Source of the DNA: Cohnella caldifontis
Lineage (GTDB): Bacteria > Bacillota > Bacilli > Paenibacillales > Paenibacillaceae
Direction of reading: 5' to 3'
Assembly (NCBI RefSeq): GCF_029360585.1
Contig: NZ_JAQZSJ010000021.1
Coordinates: 1-42,441 of the forward strand
Length of the DNA stretch: 42,441 nt
In this document: positions 24,688 to 32,404 of the stretch, piece after piece
Layout: each line of letters starts with the position of its first letter
Numbering within the stretch: position 1 is the stretch's first letter
Notes under the pieces: model-generated
Told to the model about the DNA's origin: nothing
The model's input: the letters and a program-made list of their open reading frames with translations, nothing else
Database searches by the model: none
Translations under genes and position numbers: made by a program

Positions 24688-24756
24688 CTCCTTGCACGTT
24701 TAAGCGCCGCGGCCGAAGGGCAACAATAGGGTATACCTGCAAGGAGGGTGTTTCCT

Positions 24757-25395
24757 ATGAACCTGACGCTGAAAGCCGAGAAGCGGGAAACCGGAAGCGG
24801 CAGCGCATTGCGCCGCCTGCGGCGCGGCGGGCTCGTGCCGGGTGTCGTTTACGGCAAGGGGCTTCCGGAACCGACGCCGGTTTCCATCCCGCTGAAGGAC
24901 TTGCAAGCGGTGCTGAGAGCGAACCCGCATGCCGTGATCGAGCTCGAAATTCCCGGGCTCGGGCGGGAGCATGTCCTCATCTCCGAGATGCAGACCGAGC
25001 CGCTCAGCCGGGACGTTATGCACGTGGATTTTCACCAGATCAACATGAACGAGAAAATCCGGGCGCCGATCCGGCTGGAGCTGTCGGGCAAGTCGGTCGG
25101 CGAGAAAGAAGGCGGCCTGCTGCAGCTCGTCCACCATGAATTGGAGGTCGAGTGCTTGGCGAAGGATTTGCCGGATTTCGTCTCGCTTGACGTAAGCAAT
25201 CTGCAGATGGGCGACAGCTTGACCGTCGCCGATTTGACGTTGCCGGCGGGCGTCCGGCCGATCCTCGACGAAGACGAGGTGCTCGTCACCGTGCTGGCGC
25301 CGCAGAAGGATCTCACGGAAGCGGAGGCGGAGGCGGCCGACGACAAGGCGGAGGAACGCGAGAATCAGGCGAAAGCCGCTCCGATGGTCGATTAA
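24757..25395 (+). CDS. rplY: 50S ribosomal protein bL25, Ctc-type
   Basis: A 212-residue bL25 of the TL5/Ctc form: an N-terminal 5S-rRNA-binding beta-barrel (1-95; LRRLRRGGLVPGVVYGKGLP) and a C-terminal bL25-C domain, ending in an acidic Ala/Glu-rich tail (from about 185). It binds 5S rRNA, and in B. subtilis Ctc is a general-stress protein. ATG 24757 has AAGGAGGGTG upstream; a GTG at 24748 lies inside that signal. Elements like the sigma-B boxes lie upstream, but with the wrong spacing (see findings). Confidence 0.95.
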   Translation: MNLTLKAEKRETGSGSALRRLRRGGLVPGVVYGKGLPEPTPVSIPLKDLQAVLRANPHAVIELEIPGLGREHVLISEMQTEPLSRDVMHVDFHQINMNEKIRAPIRLELSGKSVGEKEGGLLQLVHHELEVECLAKDLPDFVSLDVSNLQMGDSLTVADLTLPAGVRPILDEDEVLVTVLAPQKDLTEAEAEAADDKAEERENQAKAAPMVD

Positions 25396-25430
25396 CGGAA
25401 CCCGAACCGACCGCGCGAAGGGAAGCGATG

Positions 25431-25463
25431 AAGGGCCGCGCCGTTGCTGGCGCGGCCCTTTGC
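25431..25463 (+). terminator. Terminator of rplY
   Basis: AAGGGCCGCGCC (25431-25442) pairs perfectly with GGCGCGGCCCTT (25449-25460) around GTTGCT, followed by only TTT in total. The very strong stem makes termination likely. Confidence 0.8.
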
Positions 25464-25474
25464 GGTCTGCCAAG

Positions 25475-25492
25475 TCCCAGTCCCAGTCCCAG
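25475..25492 (+). repeat. Tandem hexamer (TCCCAG)3
   Basis: Three perfect TCCCAG units follow the rplY terminator, just beyond the 3' end of the leftward small gene. It is a short simple repeat with no visible role. Confidence 0.8.
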
Positions 25493-25511
25493 GCACTGGA
25501 TTCAGACCTTC

Positions 25512-25712
25512 CTAATACCCCGGACGCGAAATGAAAGTAAACTGCTTGCGGTTGTAGAAGATATTGTTGACCTTCACGAATTCTTTGCCATAATATTCGA
25601 TAAAACCGATGTCGCTGTGCTGACGTCCGAAATAGATTTGAATGGGTACTTCCGAAACCATATGATCGCGAAAATGCCGGTCTTCGAATATCATCTGGCC
25701 ATTCAGATACAT
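25512..25712 (-). CDS. Small conserved-looking protein of unknown function
   Basis: A 66-residue protein read leftward between rplY and pth. It starts MYLNGQMIFEDRHFRDHMVS and ends NNIFYNRKQFTFISRPGY, rich in aromatic residues and His, without membrane segments or Cys. The minus-strand start has AAAGGGGTG five bases before the ATG, and the base composition is lower in GC than its neighbours. I recall similar small proteins in Paenibacillus genomes but no known function. The opposite strand has no better reading frame here. Its promoter would lie in 25713-25822, together with the pth ribosome site. Confidence 0.72.
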   Translation of the reverse strand: MYLNGQMIFEDRHFRDHMVSEVPIQIYFGRQHSDIGFIEYYGKEFVKVNNIFYNRKQFTFISRPGY

Positions 25713-25822
25713 CCATTCACCCCTTTCCTTTCTGTGGTATCGACAATATTAGGACACGCAGGGTGCCGGAATCGTTGCATGGCGCGAATCATTTTTTTCG
25801 ATGTATAGCGGAGGTAGAGGAG

Positions 25823-26413
25823 ATGCGTTGGATCGTCGGGCTCGGGAATCCCGGGAAGGAATACGAAACGACCCGGCATAACGCGGGCTTTTTCGTCGTC
25901 GACGAATTGGCCCGCCGCTGGGGAGCGGGACCGTACCAGAACAAATGCAAAGCCTTGGCGGCGGAAGCGCGGGTAGGCGGGGAGAAAGTGGCGCTGCTCA
26001 AACCGATGACCTACATGAACTTGTCGGGGGAATCGGTCCGGGCTTTCATGGACTATTACAAAGCCAGCCTGGAGGACGCCATCATCGTATACGACGACCT
26101 CGACACCGAAGTCGGGCGGATCCGGCTGCGTTATCAGGGCAGCGCGGGCGGACATAACGGGATCAAGTCCATCATCCAGCATACGGGGACGCAGACGTTC
26201 AACCGCGTGCGGATGGGCATATCCCGTCCGAAGCCCGGCGCGGCCGTCGTCGACTACGTGCTGGCGCCCTTCGCCAAAGCGGAATGGCCCGAAGTGAAGC
26301 GGATGGTCGACGAGGCGGCGGACGCCATCGAATTCGCGCTCTCGCATACGTTCGAGCAAACGATGGCCAAGTTCAACGGACGGTCGGGGGAGTCGGGGTC
26401 TCACGGAACGTGA
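25823..26413 (+). CDS. pth: Peptidyl-tRNA hydrolase
   Basis: A 196-residue Pth that frees tRNA from dropped-off peptidyl-tRNA. VGLGNPGKEYETTRHNAGF (5-23) contains catalytic His19 and the Asn of the GNPG loop; KPMTYMNLSG, YDDLD (about 91-95, catalytic Asp) and GSAGGHNGIKSII are all present. ATG 25823 has GGAGGTAGAGGAG immediately upstream; an in-frame ATG at 25763 has no support. In Bacillus this gene also stands between rplY and fin-mfd. Confidence 0.97.
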   Translation: MRWIVGLGNPGKEYETTRHNAGFFVVDELARRWGAGPYQNKCKALAAEARVGGEKVALLKPMTYMNLSGESVRAFMDYYKASLEDAIIVYDDLDTEVGRIRLRYQGSAGGHNGIKSIIQHTGTQTFNRVRMGISRPKPGAAVVDYVLAPFAKAEWPEVKRMVDEAADAIEFALSHTFEQTMAKFNGRSGESGSHGT

Positions 26414-26492
26414 CCGCTTAAAACGGTCCGGCGGCGGGCATACTAGGTGGAGTGCGGCAGCGCCGCATATCCCCTGATCAGGAGGCATACAT

Positions 26493-26723
26493 ATGGCTGT
26501 GAATTATGAGTGCCGACATTGCCGCATGCCGCTCGGACGCTTCGAGAACGGCCAGGTTTCCGAGTATAAGCTGGGCTTGCAATTCTTGACCCCCGATGAG
26601 CGGAAGCGTATAATAGCGTATAATTCTAACGGGGACGTAACGGTGAAAGTCATTTGCGACTATTGCAGCCAGACGCTCGAAGACCACCCCGAGCTCGCGC
26701 TGTTGTCCAATCCGCTCCAGTGA
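26493..26723 (+). CDS. fin: Anti-sigma-F factor Fin (YabK)
   Basis: A 76-residue protein that in B. subtilis inhibits sigma-F in the forespore and helps the switch to sigma-G. Two CxxC pairs (Cys7/Cys10 in YECRHCRM and Cys55/Cys58 in ICDYCSQ) should bind zinc. AGGAGG lies seven bases before the ATG. A GCATA at 26438-26442 could be a sigma-F -35, but I find no matching -10. With csfB this gives two forespore anti-sigma factors in one window, both zinc-type proteins. Confidence 0.92.
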   Translation: MAVNYECRHCRMPLGRFENGQVSEYKLGLQFLTPDERKRIIAYNSNGDVTVKVICDYCSQTLEDHPELALLSNPLQ

Positions 26724-26750
26724 AGGTGCGGCGCCCTCGTTCCGTGATAC

Positions 26751-26784
26751 GACCTTGGGCCTTGGCTTGTGCCGGGGTCTTTTT
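26751..26784 (+). terminator. Terminator of fin
   Basis: GACCTTGGGC (26751-26760) pairs with GCCGGGGTC (26771-26779) with wobbles and one bulge, followed by TTTTT. It separates fin from mfd, although the mfd ribosome site follows only six bases later. Confidence 0.75.
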
Positions 26785-26802
26785 AGATTGGAGGAAACGT
26801 TA

Positions 26803-29800
26803 ATGAACCCGCTGCTTCAAACGATTGCCGCGGATTCCGATCTGATCAGCGTCATGGACGGGATCCGGGGCGGCATGCGGGAGCAATTGGTCGCCGGCCT
26901 TTCCGGATCCGCGAGGCAGGTCGCCGTCGCCAGCCTGTTCCGGGAGCTGCAGAGGCCCATTCTGATCGTGACCCATAATATGTTCTCCGCGCAGAAGATG
27001 GCCGACGATTTGCAAGAATGCCTAAGCGAAACCGAAGTGCTCCTGTATCCGGCCAACGAATTGATCGCCGCGGAAACCGCGGTGTCCAGTCCGGAAATGT
27101 CCGCCCGGCGCCTGGAAACGCTGCTGAAATTGGCGGGAGGGTTCCGGGGCGTCTTGATCGTTCCGTACGCGGGGATCCGGAGGTTCCAGCCCGCGAAGCA
27201 GACGATGGCCGAATCCCGCATCGGGCTTGCGGCCGGCGCCGAACTGAGCTTGGAACGATTTTTGCGCGAAATGGTGGCTCTGGGCTACGAACGCGTGGAC
27301 CGCGTCGAGCAGAAGGGCCATTTCAGCGTGCGCGGAGGCATCGTCGATTTCTTTCCGCTCGCGTCGCCCATGGCGTATCGGGTGGAATGGTTCGACGACG
27401 AGATCGACTCCATCCGCACGTTCGACCCCGCCGACCAGCGTTCGGTCGATAAGCTGGAAGCGTATTCGGTCGGTCCGTGCCGCGAATTGATCGCGGATCA
27501 GGCCCGGTTCTCGAACGCCGCGCAGCACGCGCGGGATTTGCTCGAGAAGCAGCTGGAGAAGATGACCGACCGCCAGGCCAAAGAGCGGCTGGAGTCCGAA
27601 ATTTCCCGGGAAATCGACCTTTTGCGGCAAAATGTGTATTTTCCGGAAATCTACAAATATATTTCCTTGCTCTATCCGGAGCGCCAGACGCTGCTGGACT
27701 ACGTGCCGAAGGATACCCTGGTGTTCCTGGACGAGCCGAACCGGCTGGCCGAAACGGCGAAGCAGCTGGAGCGGGACGAAGCGGAATGGAACACCCACTT
27801 GCTGCAGCAAGGAAAGTCGCTGCCCGGGTTCGCGCTCGCCGTGCCGACCGAGCAGGCGCTTTATCCGCGGCAGTTCCAGACCGTATATCTCTCGTTGTTC
27901 GTCCGGCAAATCCCGCATACGGCGCCGCAGAACATCGTGAATTTCGTCTGCCGCTCCATGCAGAATTTCCATGGCCAAATGAACGTGCTCAAGGCGGAAA
28001 TGGAGCGTTGGCGGAAGAGCGGAGCCCGCGTCCTGATGCTGGCCGGCAACCCGGAACGGGCGGAGCGTCTCCGCCGGGTGCTGGACGATTTCCATATCGA
28101 GACGCCGGAAATTCTGATGGGCAACCTGCAAAGCGGCTTCGAGATGCCGTCCGTCCGCCTCGTGGTCATCACCGAAGGCGAGATGTTCACCCAGAAGCAG
28201 AGGAAAGCCCGGCGCGTCGACCGGCATCTGGACAATGCGGAGCGGATCAAGAGCTATACCGAGCTCAAGGTGGGCGATTACGTCGTTCACCAGAACCACG
28301 GGATCGGCAAATACCTCGGCATCGGCACGATGGAAGTGGCCGGGATTCACAAGGATTACTTGCACATCCTTTATGCCGGGGGCGACAAGCTGTCGGTCCC
28401 CGTGGAACAATTCGACCTGATCCAGAAATACATCGGCTCGGAAGAGAAGGAGCCGAAGATCAACAAGCTCGGCGGACAGGAATGGAACCGGGTCAAATCG
28501 AAGGTCCGCTCCTCCGTCAAGGACATCGCCGACGACTTGATCAAGCTGTACGCGGCCCGTCAGCAGGCTCAAGGGTACAGTTTCGGCCCCGATACGAACT
28601 ACCAGCAGGAATTCGAAGCGATGTTCCCTTACGAAGAGACGGTCGACCAGCTCCGATCGATCCAAGAGATCAAGGCGGACATGCAGAAGCCGAGGCCCAT
28701 GGATCGGCTGCTCTGCGGCGACGTCGGATACGGGAAAACGGAAGTGGCGATCCGGGCGGCGTTCAAGGCGGCGATCGAAGGCAAGCAGGTGGCCGTGCTG
28801 GTGCCGACCACGATCCTGGCCCAGCAGCACTACGAGACGTTCCGCGAGCGGTTTTCCGGCTATCCGTTCAACATCAAGGTGCTCAGCCGTTTCCGCTCCA
28901 GGAAGGAACAGAACGAGACGATCAAAGCACTCAAGGCCGGCACGGTGGACGTCGTGATCGGCACCCACCGGCTGCTGTCCCAGGACATCATTTTCAAAGA
29001 TCTGGGCCTGCTCATCGTGGACGAAGAACAGCGGTTCGGCGTCACCCACAAGGAGAAGCTCAAGAAGCTCAAAACGAACGTGGACGTGCTGACCCTTACG
29101 GCGACGCCGATTCCCCGCACCCTGCACATGTCGATGCTCGGGGTTCGGGACTTGTCCGTCATCGAGACCCCGCCGGAGAACCGCTTTCCGGTGCAGACCT
29201 ACGTCGTCGAGCACAGCCCGACGCTGATCCGCGAAGCGATCGAACGGGAATTGGCGCGGGACGGCCAAGTCTATTACTTGTACAACCGCGTGCAAGGAAT
29301 CTATCAGATGGCCGAGCAAATCAGCGCCCTCGTGCCGGACGCCCGGGTGGCGGTCGGCCATGGGCAGATGTCGGAGCAGGAGCTGGAGCGGACGATTCTC
29401 GACTTCCTCGACGGGGAGTACGACGTGCTCGTCAGCACCAGCATCATCGAGACGGGCGTCGACATCCCGAACGTCAATACGTTGATCGTGCACGACGCGG
29501 ATAAAATGGGGCTTTCCCAGCTTTACCAGCTGCGGGGGCGGGTCGGCCGTTCCAATCGGATCGCCTACGCTTATTTCACCTACCAGCGGGACAAAGTGCT
29601 CACCGAAGTGGCGGAGAAACGCCTCCAGTCGATCAAGGAGTTTACCGAACTGGGCTCGGGCTTCAAAATCGCCATGCGGGATTTGGCGATCCGCGGAGCC
29701 GGCAATCTGCTCGGCGCGGAGCAGCACGGCTTCATCGCCTCGGTCGGTTTCGACCTGTATTCCCAGATGCTGGCGGAGGAGATCAACCAGCGCAAGAGCG

Positions 29801-30330
29801 AGTGGGAAGGCGGCGAGGCGGTTCCCGCCCAGCCCGTCAACACCCAGCTCGACCTCGGCGTGGATGCTTATCTGCCGCCGGACTACATCTACGACAGCAT
29901 CCAGAAGATCGAAATCTATAAAAAGGTGGCCGCGGCCGCTTCCCTGGACGACGTCTCGGACCTGTTCGACGAGCTGACGGACCGGTTCGGCGATCCGCCG
30001 AAAGCCGTGCTCAACTTGCTGGCCGTCGCCAGAATCAAGGTTTACAGCCGCCAATACGGCATCGAATCGATCATCCGCCGCGGCGACGAGACCGTCCTGA
30101 AATTCGAAGAACGCCGGGCCGGGGACGCCGATCCGGCCAAGCTCAAAGCGCTCGAGAAGAAATTCATGGGCAGGCTGCGGCAAACGGATGCCGCTGCGGC
30201 GGCCCCCGTCGTCAAGCTGCTCACGAAAGGGCTGGGCGAAGACGGCGTGTTGGCGCTCGTGGAGGATTTTCTGCTACAATACAAGGAAGTCCTAAAATCG
30301 AAGGGAGAACTTCAAGATGTTGCACCCTAA
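26803..30330 (+). CDS. mfd: Transcription-repair coupling factor Mfd
   Basis: A 1,175-residue DNA translocase that removes stalled RNA polymerase and recruits UvrA. Regions in order: UvrB-like domain (about 1-350), RNA-polymerase-interacting domain starting near YTELKVGDYVVHQNHGIGKY (about 485-504), RecG-like helicase motor with Walker A GDVGYGKTE (about 639-647) and DEEQ box (about 740), TLTATPIPRTLHMSMLGVRD, then QLRGRVGRS, and the C-terminal D7 domain. Length is standard. ATG 26803 has GGAGG eight bases upstream; an in-frame ATG at 26755 lies in the fin terminator. It overlaps the next gene by 14 bases. Confidence 0.98.
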   Translation: MNPLLQTIAADSDLISVMDGIRGGMREQLVAGLSGSARQVAVASLFRELQRPILIVTHNMFSAQKMADDLQECLSETEVLLYPANELIAAETAVSSPEMSARRLETLLKLAGGFRGVLIVPYAGIRRFQPAKQTMAESRIGLAAGAELSLERFLREMVALGYERVDRVEQKGHFSVRGGIVDFFPLASPMAYRVEWFDDEIDSIRTFDPADQRSVDKLEAYSVGPCRELIADQARFSNAAQHARDLLEKQLEKMTDRQAKERLESEISREIDLLRQNVYFPEIYKYISLLYPERQTLLDYVPKDTLVFLDEPNRLAETAKQLERDEAEWNTHLLQQGKSLPGFALAVPTEQALYPRQFQTVYLSLFVRQIPHTAPQNIVNFVCRSMQNFHGQMNVLKAEMERWRKSGARVLMLAGNPERAERLRRVLDDFHIETPEILMGNLQSGFEMPSVRLVVITEGEMFTQKQRKARRVDRHLDNAERIKSYTELKVGDYVVHQNHGIGKYLGIGTMEVAGIHKDYLHILYAGGDKLSVPVEQFDLIQKYIGSEEKEPKINKLGGQEWNRVKSKVRSSVKDIADDLIKLYAARQQAQGYSFGPDTNYQQEFEAMFPYEETVDQLRSIQEIKADMQKPRPMDRLLCGDVGYGKTEVAIRAAFKAAIEGKQVAVLVPTTILAQQHYETFRERFSGYPFNIKVLSRFRSRKEQNETIKALKAGTVDVVIGTHRLLSQDIIFKDLGLLIVDEEQRFGVTHKEKLKKLKTNVDVLTLTATPIPRTLHMSMLGVRDLSVIETPPENRFPVQTYVVEHSPTLIREAIERELARDGQVYYLYNRVQGIYQMAEQISALVPDARVAVGHGQMSEQELERTILDFLDGEYDVLVSTSIIETGVDIPNVNTLIVHDADKMGLSQLYQLRGRVGRSNRIAYAYFTYQRDKVLTEVAEKRLQSIKEFTELGSGFKIAMRDLAIRGAGNLLGAEQHGFIASVGFDLYSQMLAEEINQRKSEWEGGEAVPAQPVNTQLDLGVDAYLPPDYIYDSIQKIEIYKKVAAAASLDDVSDLFDELTDRFGDPPKAVLNLLAVARIKVYSRQYGIESIIRRGDETVLKFEERRAGDADPAKLKALEKKFMGRLRQTDAAAAAPVVKLLTKGLGEDGVLALVEDFLLQYKEVLKSKGELQDVAP

Positions 30331-31429
30331 ACGCGCCTTGCTCCGCCGGGCGTGGTTTGCCGCTTTGGCAGCGGTGCTGCTGTCCGCGCTGCTGGCCGGC
30401 TGCGGCAAGAAGAACGAGCAGGAATCCGGGCTTCCCGGCGCAGGACAAGGGGATGTCATCGCCACCTACGACGGCGGCCAAGTCACGCAGGGGGAATTCG
30501 ATAAATACGCGTCCTTTATGGAATTGTCGGATCCGACGTACTCGATGTACCTGCAGATCCCGCAATTCAAAGAACAGCTTGTCCGCCAGTTCGCCCTTTA
30601 CAAGGCACTCGCGGGACGAGCCACCGCCGACCAGCTGAAGGCGGCGGACGAGGACGTCAAAAACTTCGAAACGTCGTTCAATGACGCCGTGAAGCAAGAC
30701 GCAACGTTAAGCGACCAAGTGAAACAGAAGAACCTGACGCTGGATGAAATGAAGCAGATCGTCAAGGCGATGTCTTCCGGCAGCCAGATCGCCAACGCGA
30801 AAAGCGGCGAATTCGGCAAAGCCGTGACGGATGCCGATATCAAGGCGGAATACGACAAGAACAAAGCCGATTATAACATCGTGACCGTCCGCCATATCCT
30901 GGTGGCCACGATGGACCAATCGACGGGCAAGGAGCTTCGCTCGGACGAGGATGCGCTGAAGCGGGCCAAAGAAGTGAAAGCCAAGCTGGAGAGCGGCGGG
31001 GATTGGAACGCCCTGGCCAAAGAATACTCCGACGATACCGGCTCGAAAGACAAGGGCGGCCTGTACGAGAAAGAGGAAGCAAAAAACTGGGTGGCCGAAT
31101 TCAAGGACGCCGCCAACACGCAGCCGGTCGGCAAGATCGGCGACCCGGTGCAGACGCAGTACGGATATCATGTCATCAAGGTAGAAAACCGCGAGGAAAC
31201 GCCTTACGACAAGCTGCAGCAGGCCGACAAGGACGCGCTCAAGCAGACGATCGTGGACGCGAAGGTGCAGGATTACCTGCAGAACGAAGAGAAAAAGCTG
31301 AACATTAAAGTCACGCTGCCCGCCGAGCCGTCGGCATCGCCTTCCGGTTCCCCGTCGGCTTCGCCGTCTGCATCTCCGTCGCCGTCCGCTTCTCCGGGCG
31401 CTTCGGCTTCGGCTCCGGCAAGCAAATAA
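30317..31429 (+). CDS. PrsA-type lipoprotein peptidyl-prolyl isomerase
   Basis: A 370-residue lipoprotein. The signal peptide ends in lipobox LLAGC with Cys29 as lipid site. A helical chaperone region (about 45-185) comes next, then a parvulin-type PPIase domain (about 190-295: VRHILVATMD, EYSDDTGSKDKGGLYE, IGDPVQTQYGYHVIKVENRE). The last 35 residues are a Ser/Pro/Ala repeat tail (SPSASPSASPSPSAS). PrsA proteins help secreted proteins fold between membrane and wall. Start is ATG 30317 with AAGGGAG upstream, inside the end of mfd. In B. subtilis spoVT follows mfd directly, so this gene is an addition, one that I believe is usual in Paenibacillus. Confidence 0.93.
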   Translation: MLHPKRALLRRAWFAALAAVLLSALLAGCGKKNEQESGLPGAGQGDVIATYDGGQVTQGEFDKYASFMELSDPTYSMYLQIPQFKEQLVRQFALYKALAGRATADQLKAADEDVKNFETSFNDAVKQDATLSDQVKQKNLTLDEMKQIVKAMSSGSQIANAKSGEFGKAVTDADIKAEYDKNKADYNIVTVRHILVATMDQSTGKELRSDEDALKRAKEVKAKLESGGDWNALAKEYSDDTGSKDKGGLYEKEEAKNWVAEFKDAANTQPVGKIGDPVQTQYGYHVIKVENREETPYDKLQQADKDALKQTIVDAKVQDYLQNEEKKLNIKVTLPAEPSASPSGSPSASPSASPSPSASPGASASAPASK

Positions 31430-31459
31430 ATCAGCCGCATAAGATCGCAGCAATGCCTG

Positions 31460-31488
31460 CCGCTCCCCGATCCGGGGAGCGGTTTTTT
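31460..31488 (+). terminator. Terminator after the PrsA-like gene
   Basis: CCGCTCCCCG (31460-31469) pairs with CGGGGAGCGG (31473-31482) around ATC, followed by TTTTTT. It closes the mfd-prsA unit. Confidence 0.95.
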
Positions 31489-31535
31489 CGTTTTGCGGCC
31501 GTCGGATTGGCACGTTCCCCCAGCGGTGGGCAAAC

Positions 31536-31565
31536 GCATAAGAAAATGGGAGGGGTTGAATACTA
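31536..31565 (+). promoter_or_regulatory. Candidate sigma-G promoter of spoVT
   Basis: GCATA (31536-31540), exactly 18 bases, AATACTA (31559-31565). Only the first base of the -10 differs from CATnnTA. B. subtilis spoVT is a sigma-G gene. The leader to the ATG would be about 110 bases. Confidence 0.6.
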
Positions 31566-31682
31566 CACCTACGATTCCATGACACCTTTATTGAGCATCC
31601 GCGTTCGTTATACAGTCGGTACAACCACCCAACCGGCACCGCAGCAGGATCAAATCATCAACGAAAGTGGGGCATCGCAGCT

Positions 31683-32225
31683 ATGAAAGCAACCGGGATT
31701 GTACGCCGCATCGACGACCTCGGCCGGGTCGTCATTCCGAAGGAAATCAGGCGGACGCTTCGCATCCGCGAAGGAGACCCGCTGGAGATTTTCGTGGATC
31801 GGGACGGCGAAGTCATCCTCAAGAAGTATTCCCCCATCGGCGAGTTGGGCGACTTCGCCAAAGAATACGCGGAGTCTTTATATGAGAGCACGGGGCATAT
31901 TGCCATGATTTCCGACCGCGATTCGGTCATTGCGGTCGCCGGCGCTTCGAAAAAAGAGTATTTGGAAAAGCCGATCGGCGCGATGCTCGAGACGTGCATG
32001 GAGAATCGCAAAATCATGCTGGAAGCGGGAAGCGGCAGCTACGAGATCATGAGGGACGGAGGAGAAACTTACAGTTCTTTCGTCGCCGCCCCGATCGTCG
32101 CCGGCGGAGACCCGATCGGCACGGTCGTGCTGCTCAGCAAGGAAGAAGGCGTCTCCATGGGCGAAATGGAGAGCAAAATGGTGGAGACCGCCGCGGGATT
32201 CTTGGCGAAACAAATGGAGCAGTAA
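31683..32225 (+). CDS. spoVT: Stage V sporulation protein T
   Basis: A 180-residue forespore regulator that tunes sigma-G genes. The N-terminal swapped-hairpin DNA-binding domain (1-50; MKATGIVRRIDDLGRVVIPK) is a sister of the AbrB one encoded at 11518-11775. The C-terminal part (about 57-178) is a GAF-like domain without an evident ligand. Length equals B. subtilis SpoVT. The ribosome site is weak (GTGGGGC, 10 bases). A probable sigma-G promoter and a terminator frame it as a single-gene unit. Confidence 0.97.
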   Translation: MKATGIVRRIDDLGRVVIPKEIRRTLRIREGDPLEIFVDRDGEVILKKYSPIGELGDFAKEYAESLYESTGHIAMISDRDSVIAVAGASKKEYLEKPIGAMLETCMENRKIMLEAGSGSYEIMRDGGETYSSFVAAPIVAGGDPIGTVVLLSKEEGVSMGEMESKMVETAAGFLAKQMEQ

Positions 32226-32252
32226 CGGCATCCGAAGGCGATGCAGGCATCG

Positions 32253-32288
32253 GCTTCCCGGCGGATCTTCCGCGAGCGGGAAGCTTTT
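32253..32288 (+). terminator. Terminator of spoVT
   Basis: GCTTCCCG (32253-32260) pairs with CGGGAAGC (32277-32284); an inner GCGG/CCGC helix extends the stem; TTTT follows. A TATAAT at 32339-32344 downstream may be the -10 for the flippase gene, but its -35 is poor. Confidence 0.85.
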
Positions 32289-32404
32289 GCCGTTTCCTCC
32301 GGCCGTATCCGGATTCGTTTTTGCGGATGGACTTCGTATATAATGCGTATATGAAGACTATCGATCGCGACGGATGAAGGAACGGATGGGGAGAACTCGG
32401 CAAA

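Noticed and set aside
25475..25492. CRISPR-like or mobile-element repeat
   Set aside because: Only three hexamers, without spacers. No CRISPR array, transposase, integrase or phage gene was found anywhere in the window.
26438..26470. A sigma-F promoter before fin
   Set aside because: GCATA fits the -35 but nothing at the proper distance fits the -10.
27022..30183. A 1,053-codon open frame on the minus strand
   Set aside because: It is antisense to mfd in a GC-rich gene, a common side effect of codon bias. The product has no recognisable motif and the plus-strand gene is certain.
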